Assembly: GCA_965228545.1 (NCBI GenBank)
Contig: OZ245822.1
Span: 558,001 to 622,000, forward strand
Direction: 5' to 3'
Source: HXMU1420-13 sp965228545
GTDB taxonomy: Bacteria > Bacteroidota > Rhodothermia > Balneolales > Balneolaceae
Length of the DNA: 64,000 nt
Shown here: piece by piece, positions 45,801 through 53,633 of the stretch
How positions within the stretch are numbered: the first letter of the stretch is position 1
How the letters are laid out: each line of letters starts with the position of its first letter
The notes under the pieces: model-generated
What the model was told of the DNA's origin: nothing
Databases searched by the model: none
The model's input: only the letters and a program-made list of their open reading frames with translations
Made by a program: the position numbers and the translations under genes

Positions 45801-48800
45801 TCTATAACCTACAGCATGCATTATTCTTCTACGACCTTGAGCAATCAGTATTTGTCGATTCTAAAGTTAGTTTCAACCCAGGTTCAGCCCCAACCGATAA
45901 AGTTGGTGACAACAATGAGATGGAATTAATTAACGACATTACAACAAGAGTGATGTTAGAGAGAGGAGATAGAGAACGTCCTGTAATTAAAGCAGAACCA
46001 AAAGATCCTCAAGCTTTTGATCTTGCTGGTCCCGAATACTTATGGTTCGATGATTTGAACAGTGATAGCGCAGTTACTGCCGATTGGGAAATTCTCGACT
46101 TCAGCGAAGGTCAGGGAGACAATTGGGAGCTTGTTGATATCAGTGGTGACGGATCTGATAACGTGTTCCTATTTGGTGACTTCTTCGATGGATACGCTGA
46201 TAATTCTGCTACTGTAGCCGCTACACCAATGTTCGATTTCTCTGGCTTCGAAGCCGGTAGAGGTCCCGCTTACCTTCATTTCGATGTAGATATTGCTTTA
46301 GAAGATTTCTGGGATGAATTCTTCTTGAACATTGTAGTAGACGGACAACCCTACGCGTACATTGGCGGAACCAATACCGGTGAAATTGTTAACTACAACG
46401 GTTACTACACTGTGTATGTTGATATTTCGCAATTTGCCGGTTTCGAAAATGTAGAATTCTGGTTCATTGCTGTAACCGATGGAAGTTATTCCGGTGGATT
46501 TGGCGCACTCTTCGATAACGTAGGTGTAGTGATAGATGACTACCCATTCTTCACTTCTGTTAATGGCGGAGTTATCGCCCCGGGTGGAAGCGAAGATGTT
46601 GACTTAACCATTCGTACCGAACTATTACCTCCGGGTGATTTTGTAATGTTCACCGATGTGTTCGCAAACGGTTTCATTTCCTACTACGGTAATGGTGGCG
46701 ACGCTTCTGGTTTAATCACAGAATTCTCTGCCCGAAACGTAGCCTTAGAAATCGATCCGATAGAAATATGGTTGGGTGAAGCACCAACAGATGAGTCAAC
46801 TTCCTACAGTTTCGACGCGAATAATGTTGGTACAGTTGGTGTTGATTACTTCGCAAATACCATGGTATTCTGGGAGCAACCCGATGCTTTCTTGAATGAT
46901 AATATGCTAGCTGCAAGAGAAAGCGCAATCGCGCGCTTCGAAAACTCTGATAAGGGTGAAGGCACTGGTATTGATCTTGTTAAGCAGAGAAATGTAATCC
47001 TCAGCAATGCCGAAAAACGTTCGAATGCTCGTGCTGAAGTGCGTAGTGTAGAACGTCCAAGAATGACCCCAACACTACAAAGCTTAGATATATACTTCGA
47101 AGATTTTGAAAGTGGTATGCTTTCAGAAGATTGGAGTGTATTTGATGGAAGTTTCGGTTTAGGAAATGTATTCGAAGTTGAAAACTTTGGTACCGAAGAA
47201 AATCCATTCCATATGCTCGATGTAGGAGGCCTAAGCCAAAACGGATACTACATCCTAAACGACACCTACACGTTGGCATTCTCTCCAACTTTCGATCTAT
47301 CAACTGTTCCATTCAGTGAAAATGTAATCATGGAAATGACTTACAGCGTATTGATGGAAGCCGGGTGGGATTTCGCTTCGGTATGGGTTGGTGTTGAAAT
47401 GGAAGAGGGCATTGAGCTGTATTACTTAGGAAGTAGTGAAGATGCTCTCATCAATGATGGTGGATTCTACCGTACCGGATTTGACCTATCTGGCTTCGCA
47501 GGTTATGAAAATGTGTTCGTAGCATTCTTAGTTGAAAGTGATGCGTCTGTACAATCAACCTGGGCAAGCTTCGATGACATCGACATCTACACTGCTGAGA
47601 AACTTTCGTATGTAGAGCCTGCTGAAGGAACGATCGATTCTGCAGGAACTCAAACCTTTGATGTTACAGTAAATACACCATGGTTATTCCCTGGTAATTA
47701 TGCGTCCGTAACATTCATCGATTACTACAGCGAGGATCTATTTGTAGGTCGATTCGCAGAGCAAGTTGCTTACTTCGAGATTCCAAATATGAAACCGGTT
47801 GCTGAGGATGACTACACTGCAGTATTATCCGGAACAATCATTGATCTCGAATTCGATATGATTGGATTTATCCTTTCAAACGATTACGATGTTGACGGAA
47901 ATGTTTACCTATATGATGTAGAAGAACCATACTATGGATCTATAAAATATTCGTTAGATGGTCCTGTTTATGTTGCACCTCATAACTTCGATGGAGTCGA
48001 CTTCTTCAGATACATCATTACCGATGGTCAACTTACAGATACAGCAACTGTATACATTTCTGTAGCTAATAACCCTCATTTCCCAACCGGTAGCGATCAA
48101 CAATATGTATTCTTAGAAGATGAAGATCTTACTCTAAGTACCGTACGTATGGCCGCTGGTGTAGGTGGACAAGATGCAGATCTGTTTGTTTGGGCAAACC
48201 CAATGCACGAATCTGTAATGGTCGATCATGATAGCGATAATCACACGGTTACGTTCTCAGCTGCAGATAACTTCTTCGGCCAAACCGAAGCCATGTTTTA
48301 TGTAGGTCATGATGGTGAGCCGATGGATTCTATGATGGTTTCAATCATAATTACACCGGTAAACGATGCTCCAATAGCAGAATTCTCGGCAAATGTTGAT
48401 GGTTCAACCGTTTCTTTTGCAGATATGTCTAGCGATGCTATTGATATGCAAGCCGGTGGAATCGTAGCTTGGGAATGGAACTTCGGCGATGGAACAACCA
48501 GTAACGATCAAAATCCAACCTATGATTACGGTACAACCGGTGACTTCACTGTTACATTGAAAGTTACCGATAATGGTGGTTTAACCGATACTTTCGAAGG
48601 AAACGTTAATATTATGACGGTTTCTAACGAAGTGAACGGAGCGGTTCCAACTGAATTTGCAATTGCGCAAAACTATCCGAACCCATTTAACCCATCAACC
48701 AACATTAACTACAGCTTACCAGAGGCTTCCAAAGTATCAATCGTTGTGTACGATATGCTTGGCCAAAGAGTAGCTCAGTTAGTGAATGCAGAGAAATCAG

Positions 48801-48913
48801 CTGGTTACCACACAGTAACCTTCGATGCATCCGCACTTTCTTCTGGTATGTATGTATATCAGATTAAAGCAGGATCATTCTCGCAAACCAAGAAAATGAT
48901 GCTTATCAAGTAA
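42890..48913 (+). CDS. Giant secreted subtilisin-like (S8) peptidase with type IX sorting domain
   Basis: This 2007-aa exoprotein has a signal peptide (SVQA-QI, about residue 25) and an inhibitor-I9-like propeptide to about 120. Two carbohydrate-binding-like modules (about 152-302, 317-471) precede the catalytic domain (about 494-828). The triad is Asp522 in VYDDGVD, His588 in HGTHVAG and Ser768 in GTSMASPHVSG. Later parts are an ASPM/HYDIN-like Ig domain, two similar jelly-roll modules (about 1045-1225 and 1400-1575), cadherin-like segments, a PKD domain (WEWNFGDGTT, about 1830-1905), and a type IX sorting domain beginning QNYPNPFNPST. It is probably surface-attached or released by the type IX system and degrades protein in polymer-rich particles. 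Confidence 0.92.
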   Translation: MIKRSIKGLLLLLAVVLGYSASVQAQIKTTTFNNNTVKENSIVIKYSDEAIMVKGKAFSPKQMAATLRTELNANIGRSIKAQNVEEWLISGDMQSAINRLNRIPGVRAFPNYVFYRDELKSTPIDFSNQININAVGETPFPSLTALYGDEVISNGDFSIAGLQDWTTYNADFVGVFADFSNTDSVARVTNITGPNDEIWYIQLFQELTIDQLDALNAGGIYELTFNASTDSASKDLNVFVGQNSGDFLSHLSEVVTLTPGDSTYTLQFFMNDVWYSEGMKVAFEGGTSNASIFLDNVSLRQVNTPVTAAPNPDVDSTMVISLFSDYYPDVTVDTYRTDWSSATFEIDTVDGNAFLSYSDLDFVGIETVANQLDITEMTNIHFNVWTPNTDVMRIKLVDFGPDGVFGGGDDSEHEIEFTGYPKSTWLFADISLAAFEGLQNTSNIAQIIFSAQPIGESILAIDNLYFYDNGLPTNDPLLTLQYGLNNDGSFSPGYSIEGADVDAFGAWEMTTGSDDVIMVVYDDGVDFSHPDLYDNRWVNPGEDLNGDGMISEDEWNGIDDDGNGYPDDFWGWSSIYNDNSFLNPGSFHGTHVAGILGAQGDNGLGISGVAQDVSIINVMIFDEFGGTDAIAIMAGYEYISSLLDKGVDITGINQSWGGGGFLDLESDQQFVSVMTDYALDHAEHAALWVVSAGNDASNRDELPFYSYPNNIQAPNIITVASSDDADNLSGFSDYGVFTVDVSAPGSNILSTLPLSTTGVEYGYLSGTSMASPHVSGILALAKAMYPDEDGFDLMTRLLTGNEAVSSLDGVTGAGGRVNAMGALDPTEVGAATGIAGGATNQFHRTFVDGDALETTGIVNTSDSEITVQSMTITGEDADAFYLITEDMPTLAAGESFGILVGFNNGDLTGDLTASLDIVTSAGNISLAMVGHEQGFAFVDVSPGYYSFGSVPYGEELETTFTVSNLGNADMFYNLQHALFFYDLEQSVFVDSKVSFNPGSAPTDKVGDNNEMELINDITTRVMLERGDRERPVIKAEPKDPQAFDLAGPEYLWFDDLNSDSAVTADWEILDFSEGQGDNWELVDISGDGSDNVFLFGDFFDGYADNSATVAATPMFDFSGFEAGRGPAYLHFDVDIALEDFWDEFFLNIVVDGQPYAYIGGTNTGEIVNYNGYYTVYVDISQFAGFENVEFWFIAVTDGSYSGGFGALFDNVGVVIDDYPFFTSVNGGVIAPGGSEDVDLTIRTELLPPGDFVMFTDVFANGFISYYGNGGDASGLITEFSARNVALEIDPIEIWLGEAPTDESTSYSFDANNVGTVGVDYFANTMVFWEQPDAFLNDNMLAARESAIARFENSDKGEGTGIDLVKQRNVILSNAEKRSNARAEVRSVERPRMTPTLQSLDIYFEDFESGMLSEDWSVFDGSFGLGNVFEVENFGTEENPFHMLDVGGLSQNGYYILNDTYTLAFSPTFDLSTVPFSENVIMEMTYSVLMEAGWDFASVWVGVEMEEGIELYYLGSSEDALINDGGFYRTGFDLSGFAGYENVFVAFLVESDASVQSTWASFDDIDIYTAEKLSYVEPAEGTIDSAGTQTFDVTVNTPWLFPGNYASVTFIDYYSEDLFVGRFAEQVAYFEIPNMKPVAEDDYTAVLSGTIIDLEFDMIGFILSNDYDVDGNVYLYDVEEPYYGSIKYSLDGPVYVAPHNFDGVDFFRYIITDGQLTDTATVYISVANNPHFPTGSDQQYVFLEDEDLTLSTVRMAAGVGGQDADLFVWANPMHESVMVDHDSDNHTVTFSAADNFFGQTEAMFYVGHDGEPMDSMMVSIIITPVNDAPIAEFSANVDGSTVSFADMSSDAIDMQAGGIVAWEWNFGDGTTSNDQNPTYDYGTTGDFTVTLKVTDNGGLTDTFEGNVNIMTVSNEVNGAVPTEFAIAQNYPNPFNPSTNINYSLPEASKVSIVVYDMLGQRVAQLVNAEKSAGYHTVTFDASALSSGMYVYQIKAGSFSQTKKMMLIK

Positions 48914-48935
48914 GATTCATTTTCAAGCTTTTTAC

Positions 48936-48970
48936 AAAAACCCTGCCTGTCTTCAGGCAGGGTTTTTTAT
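48936..48970 (+). terminator. Strong intrinsic terminator after S8 peptidase
   Basis: CCCTGCCTG (48941-48949) and CAGGCAGGG (48954-48962) form a perfect 9-bp GC-rich stem with loop TCTT. A-T pairs from AAAAA extend it outward to the TTTTTT run, and TATTTT follows. It lies 22 bases after the stop and isolates the peptidase gene from the AtuA-family gene. Confidence 0.93.
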
Positions 48971-49020
48971 TTTACTCCCATCACTCATCTTCCGATATTC
49001 ATCTTAAAAAAATAAATCAG

Positions 49021-50385
49021 TTGAAAGAATCTATACGAATTGCGTCCGGTCAAGGATTTTGGGGTGATCTGCCAAATGCTCCTGTGAATCAAGTTAAACA
49101 GGGCCCTATTGATTACTTAGTAATGGACTATCTCGCAGAGGTAACCATGTCCATCATGCAAAAACAAAAACTGCGAAACCCAGAATGGGGATATGCCCGA
49201 GATTTTGTTCATGTGATAGAACAAATATTACCCGAAATTGAAAACGAGGGCATTAAAGTTATAAGCAATGCCGGTGGTGTTAACCCACATTCCTGTAAAG
49301 ACGAAATTCTAAAAATCGCAAAAGCAAAAGGGGTGAAGAACCTGAAAGTTGCCGTAGTTGCCGGAGATAATATTCTGCCAAATATTGATGAGTTGATCGC
49401 AAGTGGCCATGCTTTAAACAATATGGAAACCGGTGAACCAATTTCTACGGTAAAAGAAAACCTGCTTAGTGCGAACGTATATTTTGGGTGTACTGCTGTT
49501 GTAGATGCTCTAAAACAAGGAGCAAATGTTATTATCACAGGCCGTGTTACTGATACAGGATTAACCTTGGCGCCAATGATTTATGAATTCGGTTGGGAGT
49601 ATTCTGATTATGATAAAATGGCTATAGGAACTATCGCAGGACATATCATCGAATGTGGTGCGCAGGTTTCCGGCGGGAATTTTACTGATTGGGAACAAGT
49701 GGAAGATTTTACCAATATTGGGTTCCCGATTATTGAAGCTAAGCCTGATGGTACATTCTATGTTACCAAACACGAAGGTACGGGTGGATTGGTAAATCAA
49801 ATGACGGTGAAAGAACAATTGATGTACGAAATCGGGAATCCGGCCGAGTATATCACTCCTGATGTAATCGCAGATTTTACTACGGTACATCTAGAAGATG
49901 CCGGTAAAAATCGGGTTAAAGTATCCGGCATTAAAGGCAAACCCGATACACCAACCTACAAAATTTCAGCCAGCTATACCGATGGTTTCAAGCTTTCTGC
50001 TACTCTCGTTTATTGTTGGCCCGATGCTTTGAAGAAAGCGAAGAAAGGAGCCGAAATTCTAAAGCAACGTGCTGATGCACTTAATTTAGAAATAGATGAA
50101 TTCCATGCAGAATATGTTGGTTACAATGGAACCACCGAAAAGCCTGTTCAACTCATAGATTCAGAAGATATCGATGAAATTCAGATGAGAGTGTCTATAT
50201 GTGGAAAAAACAAAGAACACATTAATCGATTTGGAATGGAAATAGCGCCATTAATTTTAACCGGTCCAAGTGGAGTTACGGGATTTGCAGGTGGTAGGCC
50301 TAAAGCAAGTGAAATTGTTGCATATTGGCCTGCGTTGCTCAACAAAAAAGCGGTTGAGCCAACAGTAGAAGTTTATTCTGTTTAA
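49021..50385 (+). CDS. Acyclic terpene utilization AtuA family protein (DUF1446)
   Basis: This 454-aa protein belongs to the AtuA/DUF1446 family, named for a gene of the Pseudomonas citronellol/geraniol degradation cluster. The N-terminal IRIASGQGFWGDLPNAPV, the VISNAGGVNPHSC segment, ITGRVTDTGLTLAPMIYEFGW and HIIECGAQVSGGNFTDW are typical. It appears to start at TTG. The biochemical activity of the family is not established to my knowledge. None of the other Atu genes is nearby, so terpene catabolism cannot be concluded. The downstream ABC gene starts 15 bases after its stop, which suggests cotranscription. Confidence 0.88.
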   Translation: MKESIRIASGQGFWGDLPNAPVNQVKQGPIDYLVMDYLAEVTMSIMQKQKLRNPEWGYARDFVHVIEQILPEIENEGIKVISNAGGVNPHSCKDEILKIAKAKGVKNLKVAVVAGDNILPNIDELIASGHALNNMETGEPISTVKENLLSANVYFGCTAVVDALKQGANVIITGRVTDTGLTLAPMIYEFGWEYSDYDKMAIGTIAGHIIECGAQVSGGNFTDWEQVEDFTNIGFPIIEAKPDGTFYVTKHEGTGGLVNQMTVKEQLMYEIGNPAEYITPDVIADFTTVHLEDAGKNRVKVSGIKGKPDTPTYKISASYTDGFKLSATLVYCWPDALKKAKKGAEILKQRADALNLEIDEFHAEYVGYNGTTEKPVQLIDSEDIDEIQMRVSICGKNKEHINRFGMEIAPLILTGPSGVTGFAGGRPKASEIVAYWPALLNKKAVEPTVEVYSV

Positions 50386-50400
50386 TTCTATTAAGATAGA

Positions 50401-52194
50401 TTGGAAGCGATAAAGCAATTAAATAAGTATCTCAAAAAATATACTACAAGCGTAGTACTAGGGGCATTGTTTTTAACAGCAGCCAATTTTTTCCTAGTTT
50501 GGATACCGGTGCTTATTCGGCGTACCATCGACGAAATTGAGTTACTTTCAAAAGGTGATTTTCAGGTGCCGGATAATTTATTTGATACGCTTTTCGTCAG
50601 CGAAGTTGGCCAAATCCTAGCCTTAAATTCACTGTACCTACTCGGAACAGTCATCCTTTATGGTTTTTTCCTTTTTCTTACTCGTCAAACACTTATTGTA
50701 AGTTCTCGCAAAGTAGAGTATGACATCAGAAATGATATGATTCAAAAGCTGATGGCATTGCCACAAAGTTTCTATGCAAAATATTCACACGGTGAAATTT
50801 ATGTTCGGGCTACAGAAGACATTAACAAAGTACGCGAGTACTATGGTCCGGTAATCATGTATAGTATCAATACCATCACTCGTGCTGGTTTTGTAATTAC
50901 AATGATGTATTTGGTAAATGCTGAGCTAATGCTTTGGGCACTATTACCGCTACCTTTGCTCTCGCTATTCGCCTACTGGATTACAGGTTATATTCACAAA
51001 CACAGTATTATTATTCAAGAACAGTATTCAAAACTATCCGGCCAAGCTAAAGAGAGTTTTACAAGTATTCGTTTGATTAAAGCCTACAATCGCCTAAAAA
51101 GTGAGCAGGATAAATTTGAATTGTTAAGCGAAGACTATAGAAAAAAGAAACTTCGCTTAGATATGATTGAGTCTTTATTTCATCCGGGACTTAATTTTTT
51201 GATCGGTATCTCACTCATAATTGTAATATGGCAAGGGGGGATCATGATTATCGAAGGAAGTCTTACCGTTGGAAATATTGCTGAGTTTTTGATATATGTA
51301 GCGTATTTAATTTGGCCGGTTGCAGCTCTTGGTTACACTACTAATCGGTTTCAGAAGTCGCTGGCGTCATGGTATCGAATTAAAGAGATTTTGGATTATC
51401 CTCTGGGGATTGAGTCTGTTAAAAGTGATGATTATGAATCGATAAAAGGCAAAATTGAATTTAAAAATGTATGGTTTAAGTATCCCGATTCAGACGAATA
51501 TGTCATCAAAAACCTAAACCTAAATATTGAAGCTGGGCAAAATGTTGCAATCGTTGGGCGAACAGGTTCAGGCAAAACAACATTGGTTCAATTAATCCCA
51601 AGATTGTTCGATACCACAGAGGGGGAAGTGTTAATAGATGGAAAAAATGTTAAAGATATACCTCTCGAAAATTTGCGAATGGACATTGGCTTTGTACCTC
51701 AAGGAACGTTTTTGTTCTCAGATACGATTGGAGAGAATATAGCGTTTGGAAAGCAAGACGCAACGGAAGTGCAAATTGAAAAAGCCGCAGAAATGGCGCA
51801 AGTAAAAGAGAATATTTTGGATTTTGAGAAAAAATTTAAGACTATGCTCGGCGAACGGGGAATTACATTATCCGGAGGACAAAAGCAGCGAACAGCCATA
51901 GCAAGAGCATTAATTAAGAGTCCTGAAATGCTTATATTTGATGATTCTTTGAGCGCAGTTGACACAAAAACAGAAGACGCAATACTGAACAACTTAAAGA
52001 ATGAGCTGGGCGATAAAACAACCATCACGATAAGTCATAGAATTTCTACAATAAAAGACGCAGACAAAATATTTTACATCGAGGATGGGCAGATAAAAGA
52101 ACAAGGTACCCACGAAGAGCTTTTACAATACGACGGTCACTATAAGGCTATGTATAAAAAACAAATACTTGAACAAGAACTAGCACAAATCTAA
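50401..52194 (+). CDS. ABC exporter half-transporter with degenerate Walker B (subunit 1)
   Basis: This 597-aa protein has a six-helix ABC exporter membrane domain (about 15-315) and an ATPase domain (about 345-580). Walker A is GRTGSGKTT near 385, and the signature is canonical LSGGQ (490-494). Walker B reads MLIFDDSLSAVD with Asp515 where the catalytic Glu normally stands. That change is characteristic of the non-catalytic-site partner in heterodimeric exporters such as TM287 or BmrC. Its likely mate is encoded at 53634, with an RNase Z gene in between. It starts at TTG. The substrate is unknown; lipids or drugs are the usual guesses for the family. Confidence 0.9.
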   Translation: MEAIKQLNKYLKKYTTSVVLGALFLTAANFFLVWIPVLIRRTIDEIELLSKGDFQVPDNLFDTLFVSEVGQILALNSLYLLGTVILYGFFLFLTRQTLIVSSRKVEYDIRNDMIQKLMALPQSFYAKYSHGEIYVRATEDINKVREYYGPVIMYSINTITRAGFVITMMYLVNAELMLWALLPLPLLSLFAYWITGYIHKHSIIIQEQYSKLSGQAKESFTSIRLIKAYNRLKSEQDKFELLSEDYRKKKLRLDMIESLFHPGLNFLIGISLIIVIWQGGIMIIEGSLTVGNIAEFLIYVAYLIWPVAALGYTTNRFQKSLASWYRIKEILDYPLGIESVKSDDYESIKGKIEFKNVWFKYPDSDEYVIKNLNLNIEAGQNVAIVGRTGSGKTTLVQLIPRLFDTTEGEVLIDGKNVKDIPLENLRMDIGFVPQGTFLFSDTIGENIAFGKQDATEVQIEKAAEMAQVKENILDFEKKFKTMLGERGITLSGGQKQRTAIARALIKSPEMLIFDDSLSAVDTKTEDAILNNLKNELGDKTTITISHRISTIKDADKIFYIEDGQIKEQGTHEELLQYDGHYKAMYKKQILEQELAQI

Positions 52195-52262
52195 CTAAAA
52201 AATAAAAAACCAACAGGCAGCGGTGTTGAACGCATCGCACCACCGGTAATGGGAGAAATAAA

Positions 52263-53624
52263 ATGATTGTAGTACCACTTGGCATTGCATCCGCCACACC
52301 AACAGCAATACGACACTTACCCGCTGTAGCACTCTGGAGAGAAGGAAGCGTTTACCTATTCGACTGCGGAGAAAACGCTCAAATGCGCATGCTTCAGGCA
52401 GGATTAAAACGCTCAAAAATCGACAGCATTTTCATTTCACATTTCGATGTGGATCATTATTCTGGATTAATGGGGCTGATTTCAACTTTGCAATTGCAAC
52501 GTCGCGATCGTGAATTAAATATAGTAGGCCCAAAAGGAATAAAAGAATACGTAGAGTGGAACCTCAACTTTTCGGGAGTCACGTTAAGTTTCGATGTAAA
52601 CTTTGTTGAGGTTGAAGAAGATATTGAAGAGCAACGTGTTATTGATGGCGAGGATTTTTACGTAGAGGCTCGTCCACTCAAACACAAACGTTTTTGCCTC
52701 GGCTTCCGCTTTCAGGAAAAAGACAAACCCGGTAAAGTGGATGCTGAAAAAGCAAATGCGCTTGGAATTACTGAGGACGATCAGTTTAAAGAGTTGAAAG
52801 CAGGAAACAGCATTACTTTAGATGACGGGACCACCATCGAAAGCTATGAGATTGTAGGTCATCCACGTCCAGGCGATAGTTTCGCATATATATCTGATAC
52901 CGAATATTGCCCTAACTCTGTGAAGTTGGCCATGAACACGAATATTCTCTATCACGAAGCTACCTTCAGTAACCAATTGTCTGATAAAGCTCGTGAAACG
53001 GGGCATTCTACCGCGGCCGACGCTGCACGTGTAGCCACCGAGGCACAGACTAAACTATTAGTGTTAGGCCATTTTTCTGCCAGATATACCAATTTACATG
53101 TTCTGCTTAAAGAAGCGCGTGATGGGTTCTACCCAACTTGGCTTGCAAACGAATTACGTCCGATCTTTACCGATCCTACCCACGAGCGTGGCATTGTAGA
53201 AGTGAAAGTAGAACTTAAAGATCTTACCAAACCTGATCAAAGTAATCACCGTGGCGGTGGAGGAAGAGGACGTTCGCATGGTGGCCGTGATAATCGTGGA
53301 GGTGGAAATCGTAACTTCCGCTCAAGAAAACCTCGTGGTAGAGATGACCGAGGTGGCGGCGGATACCGAAGTAGAGGAAGCGGTGGTGGCCGATATGATA
53401 ATAACCGTGGAGGCGGTGGCGGTGGATATAATAACAATCGCAACGATCGTTATAGTGGCGGGCGAAGCGATTACAACCGTAATGATCGCAACGATGATCG
53501 ACGTTATAGCAGCGGCAGCGATGATAGATTTAAACCACGTTACAAAGACGATCAGGGCAACGAAGAAATGCCAAAACGTTCAATTAGCCCTCGTACTTCA
53601 TACGACGATTTCGATCGATTTTAA
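52263..53624 (+). CDS. rnz: Ribonuclease Z with variant metal motif and RGG-rich tail
   Basis: This 453-aa protein is a metallo-beta-lactamase-fold tRNase Z, which removes tRNA 3' trailers. Family features are GIASATPTAIRHLPA, LFDCGENAQMRM, HKRFCLGFRF, ISDTEY, GHSTAADAARVA and LGHFSARY. The first metal motif reads HFDVDH (H60 to H65) where the family has HxHxDH, so the second His is Asp62. The DCGEGTQ box is DCGENAQ. After residue about 328 comes a 125-residue tail rich in RGG, GGG, NNR and DR, predicted disordered and possibly RNA-binding. The tail ends EMPKRSISPRTSYDDFDRF. The gene is inserted between two ABC exporter subunits on the same strand. Catalytic competence of the variant site is uncertain. 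Confidence 0.85.
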   Translation: MIVVPLGIASATPTAIRHLPAVALWREGSVYLFDCGENAQMRMLQAGLKRSKIDSIFISHFDVDHYSGLMGLISTLQLQRRDRELNIVGPKGIKEYVEWNLNFSGVTLSFDVNFVEVEEDIEEQRVIDGEDFYVEARPLKHKRFCLGFRFQEKDKPGKVDAEKANALGITEDDQFKELKAGNSITLDDGTTIESYEIVGHPRPGDSFAYISDTEYCPNSVKLAMNTNILYHEATFSNQLSDKARETGHSTAADAARVATEAQTKLLVLGHFSARYTNLHVLLKEARDGFYPTWLANELRPIFTDPTHERGIVEVKVELKDLTKPDQSNHRGGGGRGRSHGGRDNRGGGNRNFRSRKPRGRDDRGGGGYRSRGSGGGRYDNNRGGGGGGYNNNRNDRYSGGRSDYNRNDRNDDRRYSSGSDDRFKPRYKDDQGNEEMPKRSISPRTSYDDFDRF

Positions 53625-53633
53625 AACATATAA

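Noticed and set aside
49021..50385. Terpene degradation pathway inferred from the AtuA-family gene
   Set aside because: No other terpene catabolic gene is present, and the family is widespread outside terpene degraders.
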